DNA from: Gluconobacter albidus
GTDB taxonomy: Bacteria > Pseudomonadota > Alphaproteobacteria > Acetobacterales > Acetobacteraceae
Direction: 5' to 3'
NCBI RefSeq assembly: GCF_002723915.1
Contig: NZ_BEWL01000009.1
Location: 62,001-126,000 of the forward strand
Length of the DNA stretch: 64,000 nt
The notes beneath the pieces were generated by a model. It saw only the letters and a program-made list of their open reading frames with translations, ran no database searches and was not told the origin of the DNA. This document shows, one piece after another, positions 15,930 through 26,100 of this stretch (positions within the stretch are counted from its first letter, which is position 1; every line of letters begins with the position of its first letter). A program made the position numbers and the translations under genes.

Positions 15930-18245
15930 ATGACGGCTCGTCAGATCGGCGCACCGCTTGGCCACCAGCAGGTCGAGCGGGGAAAGACATACCGCGACAC
16001 GCGCCCGTTCTGGACAAAGACAAAGGAGGAGCTTCGCTCCCCTCTGGCTGGTTGGCTCGGCCTCGTGGGGGTCGGTCTGGGCTGGTTCGTGCCTGCCATT
16101 GATGGAGCGCTGATCCTCGCGGCGCCTGCCGTGGCAGCCTGGGTTGTCCTCCGTCCTGATCGTCTTCCGCTCCATATGCCGCGCTACAGCGGGCTGAAGG
16201 ATGCGAACGATCTCAATCCCAAGGATCGCAAACCCCGCCAGGCCAACGGCATTCTTTATCTCGGCACCGAGGCGCGTACCCGTCGCCAGCTCTGGATGAC
16301 GTCCGACGCGGCCCGTCAGCACGCGGCCATTCCGGGCACCACCGGGTCCGGCAAGACCACGGCCATTGTGTCTCTGATGACAAATGCCCTCGCGCATGGC
16401 TCGGGCTGCATTTTTGTGGACGCAAAAGGTGATAACACGGTTTATGGCGATGTTCTGGCACTCGCACGCCGCTTCGGGCTGGACGACCAGGTGCTGGCGC
16501 TGAACTTTCTCGCCGCCTCCGGTACGCGGGATTCCAACACGTTCAATCCGTTTGCCACCGGAAACGCGGATGCCATCCGCGAAATGCTGGTTAGCCAGCT
16601 TGGCGAGCAGTCGGCGAATGACTCCAACGGCGTCTTTCGTGACCGTGCTGTCGGCCTCATCGGCACAGTGGTTCCGGCCCTCGTCTGGATGCGCGACACA
16701 CATGGCATCCCCATCAATATCGACGCCATCCGCTATGCCACCGACCTGCGCTGGATTGGCACTCTTGCGCGGCACAAGGTCTTCCTTATCCGTAATCCCG
16801 GATCCAATCAGGCCATCGAGCGCAGGGTCGAAGACATTCCGGACGATGTGCTGTGGCCGCTTCAGGCGTATCTCGGCGAACTGCCCGGCTATGATTCCTC
16901 TCTGGAATGGAACGCGCAGAAGGAAAACAAGCCGTCCGAGCAGCACGGCTATGCCAAGATGTATTTCTCGCGCGTCTTCACCCAGCTTGGCGTCAGCCTC
17001 GGGCATATCTTCAGCGCCGAGACGGCCGACATCATCATGCGCGATGTGGTGCTGAACCGCCGCATCCTGATCGTCATCCTGCCGTCTTTGGAAAACTCGT
17101 CAGACAGTCTGGCAGGCTTGGGCAAAATCGTCGTGGCCTCGCTGCGCGGTGTGATGGCCCAGCTCCTCGGTGCGAAGCTGCACGGCTCTGCCAGCGAAGT
17201 GTTCAAGCTGAAGGCCGGTGCCGGTGATGCGCCATTCCAGATCTTCTTCGATGAGTTGGCCGCCTATGTGACGGACGGCATGGACCGGATGCTCGCCATG
17301 GGCCGTGGCCTGAACTGCATGTTCTGGATCTCGTTTCAGGACTTACCCGGCCTGACAGCCCGGATTGGCGAAAAGGCCTTCTCCCTTCTCGGCAACGCAA
17401 ACCTGACCCATGCACTACGGCTTCAGGATGCCATGAAGACCCGTGAATGGCTGGAGCAGCAGGCCGACAAGGTTGAGGTGACACAGGCAACGCGCGTGGA
17501 GAATGACGGCTATGGATATTACAACGGCTCAGGCGCTGAGGTCCGCGAAGTCTCCCGCCTCCCCTGGAACGATCTGCAAAGCCTGATCGAGGGTGAGGCC
17601 GTCACGATGTTCGGCGGCCGGGTCATTCATTCCAAGACCTTCTTTGCCGACATCAATGGACGCTCAGGCGAAGTACGACGCGCCCGTCCGGTCATGCTGC
17701 CGTCTCCCAAGACCGGCCATGGTGTGGATCCGGATGCCGAGACATGGGGCATTGTCGAAACGCTGGAAAACGGCGACTTCCAGATCGAGACGGCCAGTTC
17801 GGCCTTCCCACCAGCGGTCGCTGCCCTGATTGGCAGGATCGCGAATGAAAACCATCGGGACAGCAAGGCCCTCATGGGCGATGTCAGTACCACCCTGACA
17901 GATCTTTCAGACTACCTTCGCGCCACTACGGCTCACGGTCATGGAGAAGGTAACACGCCGTTCGCGGGGATGCTGGCCTGGGGCCGCGTCCAGCGCGACG
18001 ACAACAAGGATGAAAGCCTGGTTCCAGCGCAGCCCATGGACGGGGCGTTTCTGGGGAAGGTTGAACAATTGGAGCGCCTTGTTGGCAGTCGGACAGGGCG
18101 GACGCCTCGACGCCGCGCCGTGCTCGTTCTGGCGACACGTGATCAGCTCAGCTCTCTTCCGGCCGATACGTCTGGAGCGAAAGGGGAGAGCGAAAAAGAG
18201 ATCTTGGCAGCCTTCCGCAAGTTGGGGGGCAGGCTGCAGGCGTGA
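15930..18245 (+). CDS. dotL: DotL/IcmO/TrbC-family type IV coupling ATPase
   Basis: 771-residue VirD4-type coupling protein that brings the relaxosome and protein substrates to the channel. Two hydrophobic segments lie at about residues 45-78. Walker A is at about residues 134-144 (PGTTGSGKTT) and Walker B near residue 440 (IFFDELAAYV). The length matches Legionella DotL (783). The C-terminal about 150 residues form the variable tail that binds DotN and IcmS-type adaptors. It is the last gene of the second block; the foreign minus-strand operon begins 50 nt downstream, and I see no intrinsic terminator in between. Confidence 0.93.
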   Translation: MTARQIGAPLGHQQVERGKTYRDTRPFWTKTKEELRSPLAGWLGLVGVGLGWFVPAIDGALILAAPAVAAWVVLRPDRLPLHMPRYSGLKDANDLNPKDRKPRQANGILYLGTEARTRRQLWMTSDAARQHAAIPGTTGSGKTTAIVSLMTNALAHGSGCIFVDAKGDNTVYGDVLALARRFGLDDQVLALNFLAASGTRDSNTFNPFATGNADAIREMLVSQLGEQSANDSNGVFRDRAVGLIGTVVPALVWMRDTHGIPINIDAIRYATDLRWIGTLARHKVFLIRNPGSNQAIERRVEDIPDDVLWPLQAYLGELPGYDSSLEWNAQKENKPSEQHGYAKMYFSRVFTQLGVSLGHIFSAETADIIMRDVVLNRRILIVILPSLENSSDSLAGLGKIVVASLRGVMAQLLGAKLHGSASEVFKLKAGAGDAPFQIFFDELAAYVTDGMDRMLAMGRGLNCMFWISFQDLPGLTARIGEKAFSLLGNANLTHALRLQDAMKTREWLEQQADKVEVTQATRVENDGYGYYNGSGAEVREVSRLPWNDLQSLIEGEAVTMFGGRVIHSKTFFADINGRSGEVRRARPVMLPSPKTGHGVDPDAETWGIVETLENGDFQIETASSAFPPAVAALIGRIANENHRDSKALMGDVSTTLTDLSDYLRATTAHGHGEGNTPFAGMLAWGRVQRDDNKDESLVPAQPMDGAFLGKVEQLERLVGSRTGRTPRRRAVLVLATRDQLSSLPADTSGAKGESEKEILAAFRKLGGRLQA

Positions 18246-18295
18246 GCGGTTATCTTAGATGGGTACGGGATAAAGTAAGTAAGTTAGTTGGCGTC

Positions 18296-18883
18296 CTAAC
18301 CGTCGCGATCGAAGTATAGGGGCCTCCCCTGCTCGCAGGAAGCGATAAACCGAGCCGTCATTTTTTCGGGTGCCAAAGGTACAAAAGGAGCATTTATCTT
18401 CTTGGCTTGCGTCTTCAAAACGGCAAGACGCAAGCCCGCTCCCCCTATCCAGTCTAAAATTTCATTTTCGACACTCTCTGTGTCAAATGTACAAACGTTA
18501 ACCAAACCGCACGACCGAGCGATCTGCTCAATGCCCTGAGTAGACGACAAGTTAACTTCCTGACATCCGGTAGATACGTATGCTCCGTTATCTACTATCA
18601 CGATTGATAGATTATCTGGTCCGAATTTCGCAACAGATGCCAGTCCTCCCAGATTCATGAGAAGGCCGCCGTCGCCTTCAAATACGAGAGTACGCAAACC
18701 GCTCGCAGTAGCTACACCTAACCCGACGGGAATTGTCATACCCATCGACCCAAGAAGATAAAATGATCTCGGACTATCGGCCACGGAATATGCAAGGTTC
18801 GCTAAATCACCCAAGGGAAATATAAACTGGTGATCAGGGAAAAACGATGGGAGGAGCGAAAGTATTTTAGCAAGTCTATCCAT
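18296..18883 (-). CDS. TPP-dependent decarboxylase, beta subunit (phosphono/sulfopyruvate decarboxylase-like)
   Basis: 195-residue protein with the TPP-binding signature: GDGG at about residues 119-122 followed about 25 residues later by VIVDNGAY. It corresponds to the C-terminal PP half of enzymes such as phosphonopyruvate decarboxylase, sulfopyruvate decarboxylase (ComE) and acetolactate synthase. The N-terminal half is encoded by the gene just upstream. The ATG at 18883 is chosen because GGGGAG lies nine bases upstream; an in-frame ATG at 18913 lies inside the alpha gene. Base composition is AT-richer than the transfer genes on either side. The true 2-oxo-acid substrate cannot be told from sequence. 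Confidence 0.8.
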   Translation of the reverse strand: MDRLAKILSLLPSFFPDHQFIFPLGDLANLAYSVADSPRSFYLLGSMGMTIPVGLGVATASGLRTLVFEGDGGLLMNLGGLASVAKFGPDNLSIVIVDNGAYVSTGCQEVNLSSTQGIEQIARSCGLVNVCTFDTESVENEILDWIGGAGLRLAVLKTQAKKINAPFVPLAPEKMTARFIASCEQGRPLYFDRDG

Positions 18884-18885
18884 AG

Positions 18886-19353
18886 CTAATTCTCTCCCCA
18901 GAGGGCCACACACGGTAGTCTGTTGTTAATCGCTTTGCTTTTCGAAATAGATAGGGCTTCAGTGAAATCAATTGCCGTACAGGTCATTGTCATGGCCCCA
19001 AGCGCTGCAACCGCAACCCTGGTAGCATTCCCAACGGGTCTCTGGGTAAGATTATGGTCTGAAGTGCCACCCCGCATACTTATCAAGCATACCAAAGGTA
19101 TTCGATAGGCGACTGCAAGAGATCCTAAGCAGTTAAGAGAATTAAGTAGGCCTGAAGATTGCATTAATACAATTGGAACGACCCCGCCAAGTGCTAGACC
19201 GCACCCGGTAGCGATTGCTTCCTCTTCACGAGAAGCCAAAATTAAGGTTTCGCAAGCTCTTTCGTCGAACACCTTTTTAAACCGCGAACACGGTACGTAA
19301 GTCGCCGCACGGAACCCATTGCGAGTAATTGCTATGTTGAGAGAGTGCTTCAT
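18886..19353 (-). CDS. TPP-dependent decarboxylase, alpha subunit (ComD-like)
   Basis: 155-residue protein equal to the N-terminal PYR domain of TPP decarboxylases. The segment LILASREEEAIATGCGLALG carries the conserved Glu that activates the cofactor, and LNSLNCLGSLAVAYRIPLVC and the Arg-Gly-Gly stretch fit the ComD/phosphonopyruvate decarboxylase group. With the following gene it should form an alpha2-beta2 enzyme, as sulfopyruvate decarboxylase ComDE does. It overlaps the MFS gene by four bases (ATGA). No phosphoenolpyruvate mutase is present nearby, so a phosphonate pathway is not demonstrated. Confidence 0.8.
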   Translation of the reverse strand: MKHSLNIAITRNGFRAATYVPCSRFKKVFDERACETLILASREEEAIATGCGLALGGVVPIVLMQSSGLLNSLNCLGSLAVAYRIPLVCLISMRGGTSDHNLTQRPVGNATRVAVAALGAMTMTCTAIDFTEALSISKSKAINNRLPCVALWGEN

Positions 19354-20612
19354 CTTGCGACCTCTGCATCATGAACTGATCTCAAACCGACCCACGGAGC
19401 AACCACACAAAGGAAGAAAGCAACCAATGCCAACAACAATAATAATATATTTATAGGTATCTCTCTTATAAATGAACCTACTACAGCAGTAGAACACCCA
19501 CTTCCAATATTGAATGCAGCGCCGAGAGACGCATTCAATTCAGTATGGAACTCCTCATTATAAAGCGCTGATACTAGCATGTAAGAAGAAACAAAAATTG
19601 GTGTCATGCCATAACCGAACATAATTGCTGATAATACTTCTGTGAAAATATTATCAGCAATGGAAAATAAGAACAAAGAAACGGTTAATGGGACCCCATA
19701 ATATATTATCTTCTTACGTTCGTCGGCTTTGTACGGAGACAGGCGATCTCCACATGATGCCGAAATTGCCCCTGAGAGAGATATTACACCAAGAATAACC
19801 CCTGAAATCGCCTGACTCTTCGTATAAGAAGAAGCCCACGCAGGCAGCACGATCGTAAGAGTACCGATGCTAATTCCTATCCCCAAGGATGGAAGCAGTA
19901 ACCCAACACTTTTCAAAGAGAAATATAGCCGAAAGGAGTTTATGCCACGATTTCCGCAGCTCTCGTTCTGCTCGATTTGGGATTGCTTCCGATTAATCGA
20001 AAACAATTTTTTTGCATCTGAGTTCTTACCGACCTGAACGACAATGTAACTACCTACAAAGCCCGCGATGGATCCCAGAGGAACTCCCCATTGAGGCCCG
20101 ATTGAAACCCATATTATCGAGGTTAATATTGGCGTCAGTGCGAATACAGCTTCCTCCATCACCGAATCTATTGAATGCAAAAATTTTTTTTCGCTTGGGG
20201 AGCCTGATATTTGATTCCACGCCGATCGTACCACCGCCCCAGTAGGCGGAGCAGAAATTGCTCCCAATGCAATCAATAAGAATGCGAAAATAGTACTATG
20301 AAGATAAAATGAAGAAGCAATGCAAAGGCAAAATGATATACTACTAACGATCGCCATGGATACAATTATAACACTGGGGGAGTAGTTTTGTATTATCCTT
20401 GATTTAACCGGACCTGATAGCGATACTGCAATCATAAATATTGTTGATGAAAACCCCGCCGAAGCGAAGTCGTTTTTTGACGCGAAATAGGTTATAAGCC
20501 CAAAGGGTATCATGCCAGCGGCTATACGCGACGCACACATTGCCGCAAGAATTGAGGCGACACCTCGTTTGCGTAGAACCGACATACGACCCAATCGTTG
20601 CGCAGAGGTCAT
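19350..20612 (-). CDS. Major facilitator superfamily transporter
   Basis: 420-residue membrane protein with about twelve hydrophobic segments arranged as two six-helix halves separated by a polar loop near residues 195-220. It fits an MFS exporter or permease. The conserved cytoplasmic loop between helices 2 and 3 is weakly recognisable (SGPVKSRIIQNYSP). The ATG at 20612 overlaps the stop of the upstream DNA-glycosylase-like gene (TGATG) and its own stop overlaps the alpha-subunit start, so the three are translated as a unit. Substrate unknown; export of a product linked to the decarboxylase is the simplest reading. Confidence 0.82.
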   Translation of the reverse strand: MTSAQRLGRMSVLRKRGVASILAAMCASRIAAGMIPFGLITYFASKNDFASAGFSSTIFMIAVSLSGPVKSRIIQNYSPSVIIVSMAIVSSISFCLCIASSFYLHSTIFAFLLIALGAISAPPTGAVVRSAWNQISGSPSEKKFLHSIDSVMEEAVFALTPILTSIIWVSIGPQWGVPLGSIAGFVGSYIVVQVGKNSDAKKLFSINRKQSQIEQNESCGNRGINSFRLYFSLKSVGLLLPSLGIGISIGTLTIVLPAWASSYTKSQAISGVILGVISLSGAISASCGDRLSPYKADERKKIIYYGVPLTVSLFLFSIADNIFTEVLSAIMFGYGMTPIFVSSYMLVSALYNEEFHTELNASLGAAFNIGSGCSTAVVGSFIREIPINILLLLLALVAFFLCVVAPWVGLRSVHDAEVAR

Positions 20613-21703
20613 CAATCACGCTCCATAATCACATGGCTGCACGATGCCCAGGTCGACAGTTTCTGTAGCAGCAGCTCAATTTCGTCAGGGGAGATTGAGT
20701 CATCGAATTCTTGAGCTTCAATGAAGAGCGTTTCACCCGATTTCCGAGGCGCTACTCGACCGACTATTCTGTGCCCTTTTAAGACCGGCATTCCAAAGTA
20801 GCCGAATTTTCGTTTTAATTTGGGCTTATAGCTCTCCAAAATATAATCTCGTTGAAAGAGATTTTTCTGGCGTCCTCGTGACCATACGAGTGAGTCGAGG
20901 GGAGAAATAGCTACGATACTTTCGGCAGAAAAGGACATTTCTATATCCTTTGAGATGTACCAAATTGCCGCAGACCCCTCGACCATTACCCTTTCATATT
21001 CACTTTCTATTAGAATTTTACGAGCTTCTGGCAGGCTAATCTTGAAATAGTCCGCGACATCTCGATCTGTTGCTATACCAAGTGCGCGCATCGACAAATC
21101 AACCACATGCCTCAAACCGAGATCATCGCAGTGGCGAGAACTTCTTATTGGATAAGGTATGCTCTCGGTAGGAAGACTATATATGCGTTGCCAACGGCTA
21201 TTGCGGCTCGTGCATACAAGGTCGCCTACGCTGAGCAGCCACTCACATGCCCAACGTGTCGCCGATGCTCTATTCCAGCCTTTGCCAACACTCGGCTCCA
21301 GTTCGGTCATTGTCTTCGGCCCTTCAGCCGAGATCACTTTCAGTACGCTCTTGCAGACAAGCTTATCAACTTCGGGACCAATGAAGCCTGAGGCCCTTAG
21401 CCTTCTGCGACGCCACTCCATATGAGGCCATAGCGACATTGGCATAAGTGAATGAGCGTGCCCCCATGTCTCGAAGTGTTCGGTGCTGACGTCAGTTTCT
21501 TTACACGATATTCCTCGGCTCAAGAAAACCAACTCATGAGATCTGCGAACCGCCCGAATAGCATCTATTTGAATGCATCCGAGTTTTTCTAAAACCGTTT
21601 GTGAACTTGTCTCTTTGTCAATATTTCGCGTAAGTAGTTGTGCAGAAACGGCTATTTTCTGTGCTTCTGACAATGATATATACTGTATATTTTGGTGACT
21701 CAC
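20612..21703 (-). CDS. HTH_42 family DNA glycosylase-like protein (YcaQ/AlkX/AlkZ type)
   Basis: 363-residue winged-helix protein. Near residues 44-48 it has LGCIQIDAI, matching the catalytic Gln-x-Asp motif of YcaQ/AlkX-type HTH_42 glycosylases (AlkZ has Gln-x-Gln). It is followed by a basic Arg/His segment (RAVRRSHELVFLSRG), as in YcaQ. Members characterised so far remove bulky alkylated bases or unhook interstrand crosslinks; several serve as self-resistance in gene clusters for DNA-damaging natural products such as azinomycin. The likely start is GTG at 21703, though the ribosome site is weak. A strong hairpin lies upstream at 21734-21765. Physical linkage to an exporter and a decarboxylase suggests a resistance role. 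Confidence 0.82.
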   Translation of the reverse strand: MSHQNIQYISLSEAQKIAVSAQLLTRNIDKETSSQTVLEKLGCIQIDAIRAVRRSHELVFLSRGISCKETDVSTEHFETWGHAHSLMPMSLWPHMEWRRRRLRASGFIGPEVDKLVCKSVLKVISAEGPKTMTELEPSVGKGWNRASATRWACEWLLSVGDLVCTSRNSRWQRIYSLPTESIPYPIRSSRHCDDLGLRHVVDLSMRALGIATDRDVADYFKISLPEARKILIESEYERVMVEGSAAIWYISKDIEMSFSAESIVAISPLDSLVWSRGRQKNLFQRDYILESYKPKLKRKFGYFGMPVLKGHRIVGRVAPRKSGETLFIEAQEFDDSISPDEIELLLQKLSTWASCSHVIMERD

Positions 21704-21733
21704 TCAGGAAATTCCGAATTGTTTTGCAATTCA

Positions 21734-21765
21734 CGCTGGAGAAATGTGACGCTACTTCTCCAGCG
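21734..21765 (-). terminator. Hairpin within the foreign operon
   Basis: Perfect 10-bp inverted repeat CGCTGGAGAA (21734-21743) and TTCTCCAGCG (21756-21765) with a 12-nt loop, between the beta-propeller gene and the glycosylase-like gene. No T-run follows on the minus strand, so it may be a processing or stability hairpin, or a partial terminator that sets unequal expression of the first gene. Confidence 0.55.
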
Positions 21766-21776
21766 CGCTCTCTATT

Positions 21777-22811
21777 CTATGCTAAAACGAGCTTGTCATC
21801 TTTACTGTCTTCATGAAGACGTCGTTCAACCTTTGTGGGGTCGAAGGTTGAAACGCTGCACGGACCAAAACCTACGCGAACGCTTTCAAGTGGAATCTCA
21901 GCGGTAGGATCGTCCAGATTTGCCCCACTGAGCCGGACTATCGTGACAGCATGAGATGCAAAATCTTCAATGCTATTGTATTCAAAGAATGGAGGGCGGG
22001 CAAATAATGCGACGAACGCAATATCTGTTTCGTCAACCGTTACTCCCCGCGGCCCAGGACCAACCTTGATATACTTGGTGACCTCAAGGCTATCGAGGTT
22101 TATCACAGCCATCGAGTTATCACGTTCGAGCGTGACAAGCGCATGCTTACTGTCGTTTGTGAAGGCTACTGCACGTGCTCCGCTGGCCCGCAGAGAAACA
22201 TTCTCGACAACTTCGTCCTTGTCGAGGTCAACAACGGGCACGAACCGTGGGGTATTGCACGCTACCAGGGCAATATTCCGCGTCTTATCGACATTGAGGC
22301 TATACGGGAAGGTATCTTCCCCGATAGTAATTTTTTTCAGCAACTTGACTGAATCAATGTCGCCCGCATCCAAGCCTGAAACGTCTATTTTCGCGAGTGC
22401 ACCCTCACCCCAAAGACAGACATATGCATTGCCGCCTGCAACAATCATGTGGCGGGGATCTCGTCCCACCTCAAGTTCAAGCACTTCACGTCGCTCATTT
22501 AGGTCGACCACGGAAATCGTATCTGAGCCCGAATTGGAAACAAGAAGGTATTTATTATTTCCAACAAGGTGAAGGCCGCGCGGCCCTGATCCAACCTCAA
22601 TGCGTCCGACCTCTTTATGCGTTAACGCATCAATTTCAGAGACAGTATTGGTGCTTGTATTCGAAACAAATCCCCGGCCATCAGGAGTGAATTTAACACT
22701 TCCCCGGGGGGCATTTCCAACTCGAATCTGCGCAACGCGTTCGAATTTGCCGTTTTGGTTCCGAATTACTGTAAGAAACCCTGAATCAGTGTCGGTTGAA
22801 TAGACGTCCAT
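21777..22811 (-). CDS. YVTN/6-bladed-type beta-propeller repeat protein
   Basis: 344-residue protein built of repeating units of about 40 residues with the phrases VGNAPRG, VGSGPRGL, VGRDPRHM and VGPGPRGV, each ending in strands such as YLLVSNSGSDTISVVDL. This is the YVTN-type beta-propeller signature. No signal peptide is visible, so it is probably cytoplasmic, unlike many YVTN proteins. Propellers of this type can be lactonases or scaffold proteins; no catalytic residues can be assigned. GGAGG lies ten bases before the ATG. It is the first gene of the AT-richer operon and is separated from the next by 73 nt with a hairpin. Confidence 0.82.
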   Translation of the reverse strand: MDVYSTDTDSGFLTVIRNQNGKFERVAQIRVGNAPRGSVKFTPDGRGFVSNTSTNTVSEIDALTHKEVGRIEVGSGPRGLHLVGNNKYLLVSNSGSDTISVVDLNERREVLELEVGRDPRHMIVAGGNAYVCLWGEGALAKIDVSGLDAGDIDSVKLLKKITIGEDTFPYSLNVDKTRNIALVACNTPRFVPVVDLDKDEVVENVSLRASGARAVAFTNDSKHALVTLERDNSMAVINLDSLEVTKYIKVGPGPRGVTVDETDIAFVALFARPPFFEYNSIEDFASHAVTIVRLSGANLDDPTAEIPLESVRVGFGPCSVSTFDPTKVERRLHEDSKDDKLVLA

Positions 22812-23187
22812 GACTTTTGTTCCTCCGTAGATTATTTACAGGGAGACATTTACTATTCTTTATTTTTGGTTAGGAAGAAGAATCTACCTGATTATTTTTC
22901 TCCCTACCCATGGTTACTATCAGTGACGCCAAAAAGAATTTACAACAAAAAATTTCATCATCACGAAAGAGTGAATATACAAGTTTCGCATCTGGCTGCC
23001 GGACCCATATTTGATTGCTTTTCGTAAATCATGCGTCGGAAAACCAGCAAACGAATGTACCGATGCGTTTCTGAAACAAGGTGCCGCACCTGTTTTCTGT
23101 CCAGAACAGATATTGCTCGATACCGTTGAGAGGCGGGGCCCACTGTAATGCTCTAGCCAGCATTCCTGTCTCTCTCCCATTCTTGTG
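22812..23187. other. Intergenic region at the right end of the foreign operon
   Basis: This 376-nt stretch should hold the promoter of the five-gene operon; it is strongly AT-rich near 22830-22915. TCCCTACCCAT at 22901-22911 is an imperfect inverted match to ATGGGTACGGGA at 18259-18270 just left of the operon. From 22975 to 23148 the plus strand is open without a start codon (ending in a short Leu/Asp/Arg-rich peptide and TAA) and could be the tail of a broken gene, possibly a transposase remnant, but I cannot identify it. Confidence 0.4.
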
Positions 23188-26100
23188 CTACACGAGGGCC
23201 GATAAATGCACCGAAACCCTTTTAATTCGATCAGCACGCAAATCGCGCTCTTGTTGTGACATTGTGACCCGATGATTGGTCATCATCACCTCGATTTTCT
23301 GATCCAACTCTTTGAGCCTCGGAGTTGCCGTCTTCTCCAACATGTTCGCCAGCACGCGGTTGGCCACCTCACGTCCGTAATCTCGGCCATCCTGCGCCAT
23401 TTCTTCCTGCATCTTGCCGAGACGGATCAGCTCCTGAACGTGCTTTTCCCGTTCCTCCTGCGACGTGAAGGGCAGATCCATGCCAAGCGCCTTGTAGGGC
23501 TTATTGGACATACCCTTGGCCACATGATTCCACAGATCGTCGCTGGTGATCTCCGTCGTATCACCGAGCGCGCGCCCGTTGCGCACGGCCTCAAACGTCG
23601 CGCCGTCTGAGATCATGGTCCAGGTCGTCCCCTTGGCCCGGCTTTCTGCCACGTAGGACGTAAACCCGGTTGCCGTCGCCACGCCTCGTGGGAGTGCGTT
23701 GATATGCTCGTCTGAGGTGAGGCCCTGGGCGGCATCAATGGTCATGGCATGACCGAAGCCAAGCAGGATCCGGCCGGTCTTGTGGTCCTTCAGGCGACGC
23801 CATTCAACATCCGCCTCCCGTCCGTCCTTCATCCGGACTTTCAGGCCATCCTTGCCGTGCGAGACAACCTCCACGACATCCCCATTGTTGCCAACGGTGG
23901 TCCCTGTTCCTTCGACCGCCCCCCAGGTGCGCCGGAAAAGGCGCAGCCTATCGCCGGCAGCGACCTGAAGCTCATAGGTTTCGCCACGCTGATCGACCGC
24001 ATCCAGTGTCACTTCATCCCGGGAAATCTCGCCACGGTTCTGCAGGATCCTGCGCACAGCGCGGCTGAGGTCGGCCGCGTCCTGGTTGGTCAGGGCCGAC
24101 ATGCTAATTCCGCGCTTTGATCCGGACGCGGCCAGAGCGTCGCGGCGCGTGACATAAAGGTCAGCGATTTTTTGCAACACCTCATCCTGATCGCCACCGA
24201 CGAGACGGATAGTCCCGTCCTCGCGCTTCATGTCGATGGCGCGGCGGACTTCCTCAAAGTGAAAGGCGTTGCGCGGATCGTCCGCATTTTCCTGATCCCG
24301 GTTGGCATAGGCGGCCTTCCCTTTGGGGCGACGCGCCTCCAGTGCATCCGCACTCGGCTTCTCGCCACGAAACAGTCCGGCGATCTCACGATTGCGGGCC
24401 GTTGTCTGGCGGACCGTGGACAGCAGCTCCGGCATATCCTCCTTGGCCAGAACCCTGCGTAGGATCTCGACAGTATCACCGGCCTCAATGGATTGAGCCT
24501 GCTCCCGGTCGCCCAAGGCCTTGATGGTGCAGCCGCTCGCGCGTTGCAGCTCCAGAAGCTGAAGCATCTGGCGCGGTGCGATCTGGCCGACCTCGTCAAT
24601 GACCAGAACCGTGTTCTCGTCCACGGTCTGCTCGCCTTTCTCAAGGCGGCTCAGGAAGGGCATCATAGCGTAGCGCTGATGGATCCCGGCATCGCCAAGC
24701 GCATCCGCCTGACGCCAGGCCGTCGCAAGGCCAATCATCTCACGGCCCTTCTCCGAGAAGCGGGTATCGCGCTTCCAGGCATCCACAAGCGGCTGAAGCA
24801 GCGTTGTCTTACCGGAGCCGGCAACGCCCGTGAGCATCGAAATCTTTCCGGCCTTCCCCAGGGCGTAGATCGCCGCCTTCTGGGACTGGCCGTGTTCGTT
24901 GTCGAAATCGAGGTCGCATCGCGCGATGGCCTCTGTGAGTTGGGCGTCCGAAAGGGAAGCAGTGCGATCCGCCGAGGCCCGAACGGCCTCCCTGGCGAGG
25001 GTCTCCTCGACACGGATCTGGGCCGTGTTGGTGACGCGCATCCGATCATTCTTCACGCACGACACAAGGCTCACCTGTTCGCCCCGAACCTCAAGGCCTT
25101 TGTCCTCGATCAGTTTGACAACCTGGTCGATGTCTTCAATGCCCCCGGGGATGCCCGCTCCGATGAGGCCGCGAGCGGCGTACATCCTCAGCTTGTCATG
25201 ATCGAGAACGGCCGCCGTCTCAAACTCCTTGCCGAGATGCTTGGCCGCAAACGCGTAGGCCTGCTCATGCCGGTCCGCGACAGATAACTCCTTGGCCTCA
25301 GCCATGCCCATGACGCTGTGATGCTCCCAGCCAATCGCAGCGGCGCGTTCGCGCCAGGCCTGAACGTCGTCAGCGGATTCATTCTTCTTCTGCCTGTGCG
25401 CCAGACTGGCGGCCTTGAGCATCTTGTTCTTCAGCTCGGCCGTCATGGTGTTCCAGTCGTGCCCCTCCTTCTCGGCATAGGCCCGAGCGGATCGCGTCAC
25501 CTCGGCCGTGCGGCTGGAAAAAGCGTCACAGGCCTCCTGCGGAACGGCGGAGATAACAGTCGCCTGCTCCTTGGCGTCGTAGGACTGCTCGATCCCTAGT
25601 TTGCGCAGCTCATCCGCCAGTTCCGCCTGGAAGAAGGCTCCGAACTCATGCACGCGAGAGCGCAGGCGCTTGGTGTCCAGCGAGCCCACATGACCGCTCT
25701 CTGTCACAACCACATTGTAGAGCGAGTTGTGGATGTGCATCTGCGGATCGCCCCCGGTCGGGGCCTCACGCAGATAGGTGGTATCGGTCTCGGCATCATG
25801 CAGGGTCAGGGTCGGGCGCGACGTGCGGTGACGGTAGGACGTCCAGGCGACCTCCCCGGCTTCTTCTCCGTCTTCCCCGCCATGCCCACGTCGGGCAAAG
25901 CCAAGCTCGCGGGCCACATACTGCATGGTTGCGTCATTGGCCCGTTGCACAGCGTTCCAGATGGCGGCCCCTTCGGCCTGCGTGGGCGCGAGCTCGGCAG
26001 CCAGCGTGACCGACTTGTGCGGGGCCATGGTCAGATCATAGGCGCTGATCTTTCGCTTTGCCTGAGACCATTGCTCGCCATTGTCAGCGCGCTTGCCCTC

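Noticed and set aside
18296-19353. Phosphonate biosynthesis cluster
   Set aside because: The decarboxylase resembles phosphonopyruvate decarboxylase, but no phosphoenolpyruvate mutase or other phosphonate gene is present, so the pathway cannot be claimed.
22975-23148. Transposase remnant right of the foreign operon
   Set aside because: The open stretch has no start and is too short to identify; noted in the intergenic entry only.
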